DNA of 64,000 nucleotides from Streptomyces sp. 2114.4 (GTDB taxonomy: Bacteria > Actinomycetota > Actinomycetes > Streptomycetales > Streptomycetaceae). Made by a program: the position numbers and the translations under genes. How positions within the stretch are numbered: position 1 is the first letter of the stretch; the number at the start of each line of letters is the position of its first letter. The notes under the pieces were generated by a model that was not told the DNA's origin, did not search any database, and worked only from the letters and a program-made list of their open reading frames with translations. Positions 38,531-46,576 of the stretch are shown piece after piece. The stretch covers positions 4,836,001-4,900,000 of the forward strand of contig NZ_FYEY01000001.1 of NCBI RefSeq assembly GCF_900187385.1, read 5' to 3'.

Positions 38531-39703
38531 TCAGAGCTTGATGCCGGCCCTCTTGGCAAGAGCCGTCACTTTTGGATTGCTCCGCTTGTGCAGGGAAACG
38601 AGGACACGGCTCAATTCCAGGCTTGTGGGGTGGACCTTCGCCATCTGCGGTGCGATGTCCCACGCCTCGGCCAGTGAATCCACCGCCCCGTCGCGGTCTT
38701 TCAAAGCCAGTTTGGCCCTGGCGATATTCATGTGGACGGGGCCGATCCGAGTGGCCGGCAGGGTGTGTCCGTCCCGCAAATACTGCTCGCCCACCTCAAG
38801 TGCCTCGGCATTTTTCTTGAGATCAACGTGGGTCGCGAGAATGTGGGTGATGGTGTTCTCCGGGCCGAAATGCACTCCGAGAGCGTTGATGTCGGAGTCG
38901 ACCACCGCAGCAGATTTGCGAGCGCCCCTGATATGCCGCTCGACGGTCTTCTTGTCCCGCAGTCGACCTGCCAGCGTCATTCCTCGGAGGTGAAGCAGCC
39001 CCAGTGCGAGGTGCCGAGTCCTTCCCTTCATGGTCGATTCGGCCCGTACGACGGCCTGGTCGACCACGGACAGTCCCCCGGCGAAGTCACCGCCGTTGAG
39101 GAATGTCCCGGCCTCGTCCCGGGCAGCCACAGCGAGCGCCAAGGGGTTCGCACGCTCTGCCGCCTGCCTCTGCTTGATCACGGCCAGCTCCGCCAGCGTC
39201 ATCCAACGGTGGCGGGCCGCCAGCCAGTAAACCGCGCTGTACACCTCAGCGACCTTCGACCAGTCCTCGGGCAGGCCGGTGGCGTGCGCATTGTCCTGTG
39301 CGCGTCCCAGTAGTCCTGGGAGTTGCCGGGTGACGGACGAGAGGTTGGCGTCACCGCGCAGCCGAAACAGCTCGGCCAGGTCGTACGCGAGCCGGTCCTC
39401 GTGCACTGGCTCGCCGGTCGGCAGGTCAAAGCGCCGCATCACGGCTCGCAGCTCCGTCAGCCGGTCGCCGTCGCCGGACTTCACGGGAGCCTGCCCCAGC
39501 AGTTCGTCCAGAGTGATGCCGAAGGCGTTGGCGAGGACTGCGCCCATGCCCTGAGTGAGCGGCCGTTCGCCTCGCTCGATCTTGCCGAGCATCGACGTCG
39601 ACAGTCCGGCCCGGACGGCCAGATGGTCCTGCAGCCAGCCTCGCTCCAGGCGCAGCACCTTGACGTTCGCGCCCGGTCCAGGAGTGGTGATCTCTGCACT
39701 CAT
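38531..39703 (-). CDS. XRE-family regulator with helical-repeat (TPR-like) C-terminus
   Basis: A 390-residue regulator. Residues 15-70 are the HTH (NVKVLRLERGWLQDHLAVRA, GLSTSMLGKIERGERPLTQG). Residues about 100-390 form repeated helix pairs of TPR character (SKVAEVYSAVYWLAARHRWM, HLALGLLHLRGMTLAGRLRD, VHMNIARAKLALKDRDGAVD). This plan is that of regulators that sense small ligands or peptides. ATG at 39703. It diverges from a coupled pair of small genes; the second is a paralogue of the partner beside the 20.8-21.6 kb regulator. Lower-GC codons and the nearby MITE mark an accessory patch. Confidence 0.85.
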   Translation of the reverse strand: MSAEITTPGPGANVKVLRLERGWLQDHLAVRAGLSTSMLGKIERGERPLTQGMGAVLANAFGITLDELLGQAPVKSGDGDRLTELRAVMRRFDLPTGEPVHEDRLAYDLAELFRLRGDANLSSVTRQLPGLLGRAQDNAHATGLPEDWSKVAEVYSAVYWLAARHRWMTLAELAVIKQRQAAERANPLALAVAARDEAGTFLNGGDFAGGLSVVDQAVVRAESTMKGRTRHLALGLLHLRGMTLAGRLRDKKTVERHIRGARKSAAVVDSDINALGVHFGPENTITHILATHVDLKKNAEALEVGEQYLRDGHTLPATRIGPVHMNIARAKLALKDRDGAVDSLAEAWDIAPQMAKVHPTSLELSRVLVSLHKRSNPKVTALAKRAGIKL

Positions 39704-39781
39704 GCGCCGTTCTTCCCAGTCGAGTTCATCTGGTTCGTCTGGACTCCATCTTCACCGGGTCCCTTACCCGCGCACCGCCCT

Positions 39782-39799
39782 TGTGCACTTCCTGTGCAC
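39782..39799. promoter_or_regulatory. Direct repeat TGTGCAC x2, one helical turn apart
   Basis: TGTGCAC occurs at 39782-39788 and 39793-39799; each contains the palindrome GTGCAC. It lies 79 bp before the XRE regulator start, in the 264-bp divergent region, and is a candidate operator of that regulator. Confidence 0.45.
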
Positions 39800-39967
39800 A
39801 TTCGCGGCTGCCTTCTGTCGTTGACTGATTACGCAAGCCAGGACCACGCCGCACCCCACTTGCAAAGGCAGAAGGCCGACTGGCCGGCGGTGTCGAGTAA
39901 CGAAGCCCGGACCTCGCGGCCGCTGAACGGACCGGGGCCGGCTGCCAACCTCACGGAGGTCGATGAC

Positions 39968-40204
39968 GTGTTCCCACGCACCATCAGCGTCTTGGAGCGG
40001 CTGTTGCGAGGTCTGTTACCGCCCTCCGGGGGTCGCAGAGCTGCCCCTCGCACCACGGCCGGGCCGACGGACCCGTCGTCCGAGCTCGCACTGAGGCGCC
40101 CATGTGGCACGTGCGTCGCCCTGGTACGGGGCGAGGACACCGCCATGATCCGTCCGTATCTCGTTGCCTACGAGCGGGCCCACGGCTTGGAGGTGACGGC
40201 ATGA
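39968..40204 (+). CDS. Small basic protein beside XRE regulator (78 aa)
   Basis: A 78-residue Arg-rich protein beginning FPRTISVLERLLRGLLPPSG with an amphipathic first helix, then a disordered Arg/Pro stretch and CGTCVALVRGEDTAMIRPYL. GTG at 39968 follows CACGGAGGTCGATGAC, a good ribosome site. Its stop overlaps the next start (ATGA), so it is coupled to the LLPW-type protein. From memory, similar proteins with MFPRTISVLERLLRWLLP occur widely beside such regulators in Streptomyces. The function is unknown. Confidence 0.7.
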   Translation: MFPRTISVLERLLRGLLPPSGGRRAAPRTTAGPTDPSSELALRRPCGTCVALVRGEDTAMIRPYLVAYERAHGLEVTA

Positions 40205-40548
40205 CCGAACACCCTGGCCCGGTGCGGCTCCTGCCCTGGTCAAGCCCCGACGGCAAGCCCTGTTACCTCGTGGGCGAGGGCACCGGCTACGTCTCCCGCG
40301 TCGCGGACGAGATCGAGGGCGTACAGCTCGACATGGCGGACGACATTCTGGGCCACGCTGAGCACATGCTCGTCGGCCGTCAGGTCACCAGCCGCGAACT
40401 GTGCTTCCTGGCCCGGGGTTTGACCGACGCCCTGCGGGACGTGCGTCGCGTCGCGGAGAGCCGGGGTGCCCGGCTGCTCGCGATGGACCGTGACCGTGAC
40501 GGGAATCGCGGGAGTGGGGACCAACGGCCGCCCACCGTTGGGTGGTGA
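40201..40548 (+). CDS. LLPW-type partner protein of an XRE regulator (115 aa)
   Basis: A 115-residue protein, paralogue of the product at 21681-21980: VRLLPWSSPDGKPCYLVGEG, TGYVSRVADEIEGVQLDMAD and ELCFLARGLTDALRDVRRVA align without large gaps. The core is about 85 residues: two or three strands followed by three helices. The tail (DRDRDGNRGSGDQ) is polar. It is translated together with the 78-aa protein and diverges from the XRE/TPR regulator. Two copies in one 64-kb window, each by a different regulator, suggest a modular regulatory cassette. The function is unknown. Confidence 0.75.
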   Translation: MTEHPGPVRLLPWSSPDGKPCYLVGEGTGYVSRVADEIEGVQLDMADDILGHAEHMLVGRQVTSRELCFLARGLTDALRDVRRVAESRGARLLAMDRDRDGNRGSGDQRPPTVGW

Positions 40549-40575
40549 GCTGCTGTCGCAGCCGGGAACACGCCG

Positions 40576-40758
40576 TCAGTTCGAGCGGAACCTCTTGACC
40601 AGGCTCCAGATGACGACGATCGCGGAGAGGGCGAGGAGGGGCCACACCCACCAGTCGAGGGCGCCGTCACCGGTGCCGCCGAAGTGGCTGCCGGTGTGGT
40701 GGTAGTGGCGGTGCGAGCTCGCCAGCACCTTGTACGCCAGGTCCCCGTGGAGTGTCAT
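40576..40758 (-). CDS. His-rich single-TM microprotein, copy 1 (60 aa)
   Basis: A 60-residue protein: MTLHGDLAYKVLASSHRHYH, then a His/Gly segment (HTGSHFGGTGDG), then one TM helix (WWVWPLLALSAIVVIWSL) and a basic end VKRFRSN. Topology by charge is N-terminus outside, C-terminus inside. Six His in the first 25 residues suggest metal binding. A longer paralogue lies at 41805-42017, just after the P-type ATPase gene. ATG at 40758. It follows the SDR gene on the same strand. I know no named family. Confidence 0.7.
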   Translation of the reverse strand: MTLHGDLAYKVLASSHRHYHHTGSHFGGTGDGALDWWVWPLLALSAIVVIWSLVKRFRSN

Positions 40759-40800
40759 GGGGCTGGAGCGTAGTACGGCGGCAGCGACCGGGGTATCGGC

Positions 40801-40822
40801 CGGGCAGGTTCTCTTCGGCCCG
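40801..40822 (-). promoter_or_regulatory. Leader hairpin before His-rich microprotein copy 1
   Basis: CGGGC and GCCCG enclose the loop AGGTTCTCTTCG (plus-strand reading). A near-identical hairpin sits before the SDR gene at 41746-41767. It may be a terminator of the SDR transcript or a leader element of the microprotein gene. Confidence 0.35.
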
Positions 40823-40928
40823 TCGCACCGCCCGCGGACCTGTCGCGCCGCCCGCGGCAGTGGGGCGGCGCGCGTGCCTCCTCAGGCCGGTTGTGGCGAC
40901 GGCCGGCCCGGAGTCGGCGGTTCTGCCG

Positions 40929-41645
40929 TCAGCGGCCCGCGATGCTGCCGCCGCCGTCCACGCACAGGGTCTGTCCGGTGATGAAGCCCGCGTCGTCACC
41001 GAGGAGGAAGCAGATGGCGGCGGCGATCTCCTCGGGGCGGCCCAGCCTGCCCATGGGGATGGTCTGCAGTACCCGGGCCTCCGCCTCGCTTCCGACCGGG
41101 CGGGTCCGGTGGAACAGCTCGGTGTCGACCGGGCCCGGGGCGACCGCGTTGACGGTGATCGCGTGTTCGGCCAGTTCCAGTGCCCAGGTCCGGGTGAGGC
41201 CCACCAGGGCGCTCTTCGCGGCGGAGTAGCTGCTGCGGCCGCGTGCGCCGAAGACGGCCCGGCTGGCCACGTTGACGATCCGGCCCCGGCCCTGCTCCCG
41301 CATGCCGCCGACGCATGCCTGGACGACCTGCATTGCGGCACGCACGTTGAGGTCGAAGGCCATCTGCAGGCTCGTGGTGCTGACGTCATCCAGTGGTTCG
41401 GGCAGTGCGATGCCGACGTTGTTGACCACCGCGTGCACCTGGTGGTCTCGCGCCAGCGACCGCATCACCTCTCGGGTCTGCTCCCCGTCGGCCAGGTCGC
41501 AGGGCGTGAGCAGGCCGGGGAATTCCGTCTGCGGGGCGGAGCGGGCAATGCCCAGTACCCGGGCGCCCCCGGCGGCGAGCCGGTGGCTTACGGCCAGGCC
41601 GATTCCCCGGGTGGCTCCGGTGACCAGCACGGTCCTTCCCTGCAT
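40929..41645 (-). CDS. Short-chain dehydrogenase/reductase (SDR)
   Basis: A 238-residue classical SDR. The NAD(P) motif is VLVTGATRGIGLAVSHRLAA, NNVGIALPEP replaces the usual NNAG, and the catalytic Ser-Tyr-Lys are in NVASRAVFG...SSYSAAKSALVGLTR. LCVDGGG near the end is typical. It resembles FabG-like ketoreductases; the substrate is unknown. ATG at 41645. It sits between two genes for related His-rich microproteins, on the same strand, with similar hairpins on both sides. Confidence 0.9.
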   Translation of the reverse strand: MQGRTVLVTGATRGIGLAVSHRLAAGGARVLGIARSAPQTEFPGLLTPCDLADGEQTREVMRSLARDHQVHAVVNNVGIALPEPLDDVSTTSLQMAFDLNVRAAMQVVQACVGGMREQGRGRIVNVASRAVFGARGRSSYSAAKSALVGLTRTWALELAEHAITVNAVAPGPVDTELFHRTRPVGSEAEARVLQTIPMGRLGRPEEIAAAICFLLGDDAGFITGQTLCVDGGGSIAGR

Positions 41646-41745
41646 CGGACGCTCCGTTCTGCGTAGGCGTACGGCATGGCACCGTACGCCGGGTGAACAG
41701 CGCGGTGGCTCGGTTCCGGCCTGCTCCGGTGCATCGGGAAGCAGC

Positions 41746-41767
41746 GGGGCAGGTTCTCCTCTGCCCC
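41746..41767 (-). promoter_or_regulatory. Hairpin between His-rich microprotein copy 2 and SDR gene
   Basis: GGGGCAG (41746-41752) and CTGCCCC (41761-41767) form a perfect 7-bp stem. The segment GGGCAGGTTCTCCTC differs at one base from GGGCAGGTTCTCTTC at 40802-40816. It could terminate the upstream transcript or act in the SDR leader. Confidence 0.4.
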
Positions 41768-41804
41768 TTGCGCCGGCCGCGGGCGAGCCCCCGCCGGCGC
41801 TCGC

Positions 41805-42017
41805 TCACGCGGACCGGAACCGCCGCTTCACGAACACCCAGGCCACCCCGAGCACGGTGCCGAGCGGGATCATCCACCACGCGCCGCCGAACGAGACGTC
41901 GGGGGAGTGGGTGCTGTAGTGGCTGCCGTAATGGCTGGTGTAGTGGCTGATGGAGTGGCTGGAGTGGTGCGAGCGGGCCAGTAGTTCGACGGCGCGGGCC
42001 GCTCGGTGAGATGTCAT
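41805..42017 (-). CDS. His/Ser-rich single-TM microprotein, copy 2 (70 aa)
   Basis: A 70-residue protein: MTSHRAARAVELLARSHHSS, then HSISHYTSHYGSHYSTHS, where SHY recurs every four residues, then one TM helix (WWMIPLGTVLGVAWVFV) and the basic end KRRFRSA. It shares plan, start (MT-x-H) and end (VKR-RFRS) with the 60-aa protein at 40576-40758. It lies 53 bp after the P-type ATPase gene on the same strand, so it may be cotranscribed. The regular His pattern suggests metal or proton binding outside the membrane. I chose ATG at 42017 over 42023 by comparison with the paralogue. Confidence 0.7.
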   Translation of the reverse strand: MTSHRAARAVELLARSHHSSHSISHYTSHYGSHYSTHSPDVSFGGAWWMIPLGTVLGVAWVFVKRRFRSA

Positions 42018-42070
42018 GGGCATGCACTGTAGGGGACGCGGGCGGGCGTCGCACGCCCGGTCCGTTTTCG

Positions 42071-44485
42071 TCAGGCGGGGAAACGCCGGCCGACCCACCG
42101 CCAGGTGAACTCCAGCAGCACCGCCGCCCCCACCGCGATGGCGACGGCCGTCCACGGCATCGTCGTGCCGACCAGGCGCAGGTCGAAGAACCGCTGCAGC
42201 CAGGGCGTGGCGAGGACCGCGAGGAAGGCCAGGCCCATCGCCGCGACCAGGGCGATCCGCCACCAGGTGTAGGGGCGGGCGATGATCGCCAGTACCCACA
42301 CCGCGGCGAGGAAGAGCGTCAGGGTGGCCGCGCTGGTCTCGGCGGACAGGGACCCCGGGCCGGAGTAGTAGGCGCGGGCGAGCAGATAGGTGGTGAAGGC
42401 GGCGAGGCCCGTGATCAGGCCCGAGGGCACGGCGTAGCGCATCACCCGGCGGACGAAGTGCGGCCTGGCGCGCTCCTTGTTGGGGGCCAGGGCGAGGAAG
42501 AACGCGGGGATGCCGATGGTCAGGGTGGAGAGCAGGGTCAGGTGCCGTGGCAGGTACGGGTAGGGGATCTGGCAGCAGGCCACCAGGATCGCCAGCAGGA
42601 CCGAGTAGACGGTCTTGGTGAGGAAGAGGGTGGCGACGCGGGTGATGTTGCCGATGACCCGGCGGCCCTCGGCGACGACCGAGGGGAGCGTGGCGAAGCT
42701 GTTGTCGAGCAGGACGATCTGGGCGACGGCGCGGGTGGCCTCGGAGCCGGAGCCCATGGCGACGCCGATGTCGGCGTCCTTGAGGGCGAGCACGTCGTTG
42801 ACGCCGTCGCCGGTCATCGCGACGGTGTGACCGCGCACCTGCAGGGCGGCGACCAGCTCCCGTTTCTGCTGCGGGGTGACCCGGCCGAAGACCGCGGACT
42901 TTTCGACCGCGGCCGCCATGGCCTCGCGGTCGCCGGGCAGTTCGCGTGCGTCCACCGCGCGGCCCGCGCCCGGCAACCCCAGTTTGCCGGCCACCGCGCC
43001 CACCGACACCGCGTTGTCGCCGGAGATCACCTTGGCCGCGACGTCCTGCCCCGCGAAGTAGCGCAGGGTGTCGGGGGCGTCCGGGCGCAGCCGCTGCTCC
43101 AGGACGACCAGCGCGGCGGGCCGTACGCCCCGGGTGACCTCGGGGTCGTCCAGCTCCCGTGCGGCGCGGGCCAGCAGCAGGACGCGCAGGCCCTGGGCGT
43201 TGAGGTCGTCGGTGTCGGTGAGGTGGCGGTCGCCGGGCGGCAGCAGGACGTCCGGGGCGCCGAGCAGCCAGGTGCTGCTCTCGCCGTCCGGGCCGTTGAG
43301 GGCGGCGCCGCTGTATTTGCGGGCGGAGGAGAACGGCAGCGCCCTGGTGCAGCGCCAGGCGTCGTCCGCCGGATACGCCTCGATGATCGCCTGGAGAGAG
43401 GCATTGGGCCGTGGATCGGATGCGCCCAGCGCGCCCAGCACCTGCTCGAGGTGCGCCTGTTCGCCGTCGAGGGACCGCAGGCCGTGGAGGTCCAGCCCGC
43501 CCTCGGTCAGCGTGCCGGTCTTGTCCAGGCACACCACGTCGACCCGGGCCAGCCCCTCGATCGCGGGCAGCTCCTGGACCAGGCACTTCTTGCGGCCGAG
43601 CCGGATGACACCGATCGCGAAGGCGACGGAGGTGAGCAGCACCAGGCCCTCGGGGATCATCGGCACGATGCCGGCGACCATCCGGCGGATGGCCGCGTCG
43701 CCCGGCAGGCCGAGGGTGAGCAGATGGCTGAGGACCAGGCCGATCGCGGTCGGGATCATCATCCAGGTCACGTACTTGAGGATCCGGCTGATGCCGCTGC
43801 GCAGTTCGGAGTGGACCAAGGTGAAGCGGCTGGCCTCCTCGGCGAGCTGGGCCGCGTACGCCTGCCGGCCGACCTTGGTGGCGGTGAAGGCGCCGCTGCC
43901 CGCGACGACGAAGCTGCCGGACATCACCGGGTCGCCGGGCTTCTTGAGGACCGGATCGGCCTCGCCGGTCAGCAGTGACTCGTCGACCTCCAGGCCGTCG
44001 CTCTCCCGCACCTCGCCGTCGACGATGACCTTGTCGCCGGGCCCGAGTTCGATGACGTCGTCGAGGACCACCTCGGAGGTGGGGATCTCGGCGGTGGCCC
44101 CGTCGCGCCGGACGGTCGGCCGCGCCTCGCCGATCACCGCCAGGCTGTCCAGGGTCTTCTTGGCGCGCAGTTCCTGGACGATGCCGATGCCGGTGTTGGC
44201 GACGATCACGAAGCCGAACAGGCCGTCCTGGATCGGGCCGACGATCAGGATGATCACGAAGAGCACGCCGATGATGGCGTTGAAGCGGGTGAAGACATTG
44301 GCGCGGACGATCTCGGTGGCCGAGCGGGAGGACCGTACGGGGACGTCGTTGACCTCGCCCCGGGCGACCCGCTCCGCGACCTCGGCGGCGGTCAGGCCTG
44401 GGGTGACCGGTTCCCGAGCGGTCCGCCGGGCCGGCGCGCGGCCCGGTCCGGAGTGCTCGGGTTCGGCGCTCGCCCGCTCCGTCAT
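42071..44485 (-). CDS. P-type ATPase, CtpE/calcium-type cation pump (804 aa)
   Basis: An 804-residue ion pump. TM4 carries MVAGIVPMIPEGLVLLTSVA (PEGL), the phosphorylation site is VVCLDKTGTLTEGGLDLHG, the actuator loop VDESLLTGEADPVLKKPGDP, and the hinge VAMTGDGVNDVLALKDADIG. About ten TM segments are visible and no metal-binding N-terminal domain. PEGL at TM4 and overall length fit the actinobacterial CtpE group, linked to Ca2+ uptake in mycobacteria; Mg2+ or other cations remain possible. ATG at 44485. A DUF2530 gene precedes it and a His-rich microprotein gene follows. Confidence 0.9.
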   Translation of the reverse strand: MTERASAEPEHSGPGRAPARRTAREPVTPGLTAAEVAERVARGEVNDVPVRSSRSATEIVRANVFTRFNAIIGVLFVIILIVGPIQDGLFGFVIVANTGIGIVQELRAKKTLDSLAVIGEARPTVRRDGATAEIPTSEVVLDDVIELGPGDKVIVDGEVRESDGLEVDESLLTGEADPVLKKPGDPVMSGSFVVAGSGAFTATKVGRQAYAAQLAEEASRFTLVHSELRSGISRILKYVTWMMIPTAIGLVLSHLLTLGLPGDAAIRRMVAGIVPMIPEGLVLLTSVAFAIGVIRLGRKKCLVQELPAIEGLARVDVVCLDKTGTLTEGGLDLHGLRSLDGEQAHLEQVLGALGASDPRPNASLQAIIEAYPADDAWRCTRALPFSSARKYSGAALNGPDGESSTWLLGAPDVLLPPGDRHLTDTDDLNAQGLRVLLLARAARELDDPEVTRGVRPAALVVLEQRLRPDAPDTLRYFAGQDVAAKVISGDNAVSVGAVAGKLGLPGAGRAVDARELPGDREAMAAAVEKSAVFGRVTPQQKRELVAALQVRGHTVAMTGDGVNDVLALKDADIGVAMGSGSEATRAVAQIVLLDNSFATLPSVVAEGRRVIGNITRVATLFLTKTVYSVLLAILVACCQIPYPYLPRHLTLLSTLTIGIPAFFLALAPNKERARPHFVRRVMRYAVPSGLITGLAAFTTYLLARAYYSGPGSLSAETSAATLTLFLAAVWVLAIIARPYTWWRIALVAAMGLAFLAVLATPWLQRFFDLRLVGTTMPWTAVAIAVGAAVLLEFTWRWVGRRFPA

Positions 44486-44553
44486 GCCCTAGACGTTACG
44501 GGCGCACAGGGCAGTTCACCCGCCGGCTCGGGCGGGGCGGTGGAGGCGGGCGC

Positions 44554-44865
44554 TCAGTGCTGGTCGGCGGGCTGCCCGGCCGTCGCGGCGGCGGAGCGCT
44601 TGATCGCGGCGTCGCGGGCCCGTACGTACCAGATGCCGACCAGCCCGAGGCCGCCGCCGGCCAGGCAGGTCCACACCCACCAGCTGTGGCCGTGGTCGGC
44701 GAACCAGCCGTAGAAGGGGAGCTGGCCGAGGAAGAGCACGAACCAGATGATGGTGCCGCCGGTGATCGTGCCGACGACGGGGCCCTCAAGAGGCGCCGGG
44801 GCCTCGCGCAGTTCGGACTTCTTCCACATAGTGGCCAGCTTACGGGGAGGGGGTGCGGGGCCCAC
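44554..44865 (-). CDS. DUF2530 membrane protein (103 aa)
   Basis: A 103-residue protein with two TM helices (TGGTIIWFVLFLGQLPFYGW and WWVWTCLAGGGLGLVGIWYV) joined by a short loop FADHGHS, and a basic end RARDAAIKRSAAATA. It starts MWKKSELREAPAPLEGPVVG, the usual DUF2530 beginning. It lies 68 bp before the P-type ATPase gene on the same strand and could be in its operon. The function of DUF2530 is not known. ATG at 44865. Confidence 0.85.
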   Translation of the reverse strand: MGPAPPPRKLATMWKKSELREAPAPLEGPVVGTITGGTIIWFVLFLGQLPFYGWFADHGHSWWVWTCLAGGGLGLVGIWYVRARDAAIKRSAAATAGQPADQH

Positions 44866-44970
44866 GGGCGGCGGTGGGCAGGGCCCGGAAGCCGGTGGGG
44901 TGACCTGCCCGGACCTTGCGCCACAAGGGTCTACGCGCGGAGATGGTGATCAGTGGCTTGTTTATTCATA

Positions 44971-44999
44971 CTGAACCTTTCTGGATGCGGCTGGTTCAG
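44971..44999. promoter_or_regulatory. Inverted repeat in the leader of the purine permease gene
   Basis: CTGAACC (44971-44977) and GGTTCAG (44993-44999) are perfect inverted repeats with a 15-nt spacer. The surrounding leader is unusually AT-rich (GTTTATTCATACTGAACC). It is a candidate operator or structured leader; no purine riboswitch core was recognised. Confidence 0.4.
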
Positions 45000-45103
45000 C
45001 TCGGATTTTCCTCCAATTTGCTCCGGCTGTTTCCTGTTTCTGTATGTGTCCCGGGCCCCCGGGCCCCCACGCCTGCCCAGGCCCGTCCGACTGAGGTCCC
45101 CGC

Positions 45104-46576
45104 ATGTCCCCCTCGGCCACCACGCCGGTCGACACCCTCAAGAACCCAGGTCCGAAGCCCCCCAAGAACGGCCTGGACCGCTTCTTCAAGATTTCCGAGC
45201 GGGGGTCGACGGTCGGTCGCGAGCTCCGCGGCGGCCTGGCGACGTTCTTCGCGATGGCCTACATCATCGTGCTGAACCCGATCATTCTCGGCTCCGGAGT
45301 CGATAAGTTCGGCCACCATCTCGACAACGCCCAGCTGGTCACCGCCACCGCGCTCATGGCCGGTCTGAGCACGGTGCTGATGGGCATCGTCGGCAACGTC
45401 CCGATCGCCATCGCCGCGGGCCTGGGCATCAACGCCGTGGTGTCCCTGCAGCTCGCGCCCAAGATGAGCTGGCCGGACGCGATGGGCATGGTCGTGCTCG
45501 CCGGTCTGGTGCTGATGATCCTGGTCGCCTCGGGCCTGCGGCAGCGGGTGATGGACGCGATTCCGGGCGGGCTGCGGCGGGCCATCGCCATCGGCATCGG
45601 CCTGTTCATCTCGCTGATCGGCCTGGTCGACGCCGGTTTCGTCACGCGTAACCCGGACGCCGCGCACACCACCGTGCCGTTGAGCCTGGGGCAGGGCGGA
45701 CAGCTCAAGGGCTGGCCGGTGCTGGTCTTCGTCCTCGGCCTGGCGCTGATGTTCGTGCTGGTCGTGCGGAAGGTCAGGGGCGCGATCCTGATCGGCATGG
45801 TCAGCATGGCCGCGGTCGCCATCGTCATCAACGCGCTGGTGCAGATCCCGGACGCGTCCTGGGGCCTGGCGGTCCCCAATGTGCCGGACAAGATCATCGG
45901 CACCCCGGACTTCGGTCTGATCGGTCAGATCAGTCTCTTCGGCGGCTTCAAGGAAGTCGGTGTGCTGACCGGCTGCCTGTTCGTCTTCACCGTGCTGCTG
46001 TCCGGCTTCTTCGACGCGATGGGCACCATCATCGGCGTCGGCGAGGAGGCCGGCCTGCTGAACAACGAGACCGGCCAGCTGCCGAACATGGGCCGGATCC
46101 TCATGGTCGACGGCATCGCGGTCGCGGGCGGCGGCTTCGGCTCCGCCTCCGCCAACACCTGCTTCGTGGAGTCCACGGCCGGTGTCGGCGAGGGCGCCCG
46201 CACCGGTCTCGCGAACCTGATGACCGGTGGCCTCTTCCTGCTCGCGCTGGTCTTCGCGCCGGTGGCGACCGTCGTCCCCTCGCAGGCCGCGACGCCCGCC
46301 CTGCTGGTCGTCGGCTTCCTGATCATGGCCTCGAACGTCCGGGACATCGACTGGGGCGACTTCACCATCGGCATTCCCGCGTTCCTGACGATGGTCTCGA
46401 TGCCGTTCACCTACAGCATCACCAACGGCATCGGCATCGGCGTGCTGGCCTTCATCCTGCTGCGCACCGCGACCGGCCGCTTCAAGGAGATCCCCTGGCT
46501 GCTGAACGTGGTCGGCCTCTGTTTCCTCGTCTACTTCCTGCTCGACCCGATCGAGCAGGCGCTCGGGGTCAAGTAG
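45104..46576 (+). CDS. NCS2 permease, AzgA type (hypoxanthine/guanine)
   Basis: A 490-residue permease with about twelve hydrophobic segments. GLATFFAMAYIIVLNPIIL is the typical first helix; NVPIAIAAGLGINAVVSLQL is the half-helix in the first repeat; FGSASANTCFVESTAGVGEG with ARTGLANL is the AzgA/PbuG signature. These are proton symporters for hypoxanthine, guanine or adenine. The soluble start (VDTLKNPGPKPPKNGLDRFF) is normal for actinobacteria. ATG at 45104. The 3' end overlaps the convergent RHH gene by 8 bp. Confidence 0.9.
   Translation: MSPSATTPVDTLKNPGPKPPKNGLDRFFKISERGSTVGRELRGGLATFFAMAYIIVLNPIILGSGVDKFGHHLDNAQLVTATALMAGLSTVLMGIVGNVPIAIAAGLGINAVVSLQLAPKMSWPDAMGMVVLAGLVLMILVASGLRQRVMDAIPGGLRRAIAIGIGLFISLIGLVDAGFVTRNPDAAHTTVPLSLGQGGQLKGWPVLVFVLGLALMFVLVVRKVRGAILIGMVSMAAVAIVINALVQIPDASWGLAVPNVPDKIIGTPDFGLIGQISLFGGFKEVGVLTGCLFVFTVLLSGFFDAMGTIIGVGEEAGLLNNETGQLPNMGRILMVDGIAVAGGGFGSASANTCFVESTAGVGEGARTGLANLMTGGLFLLALVFAPVATVVPSQAATPALLVVGFLIMASNVRDIDWGDFTIGIPAFLTMVSMPFTYSITNGIGIGVLAFILLRTATGRFKEIPWLLNVVGLCFLVYFLLDPIEQALGVK

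Noticed and set aside
44941..45103. Purine riboswitch before the NCS2 gene
   Set aside because: The leader contains a dyad but no recognisable three-helix junction core with the conserved loop bases.
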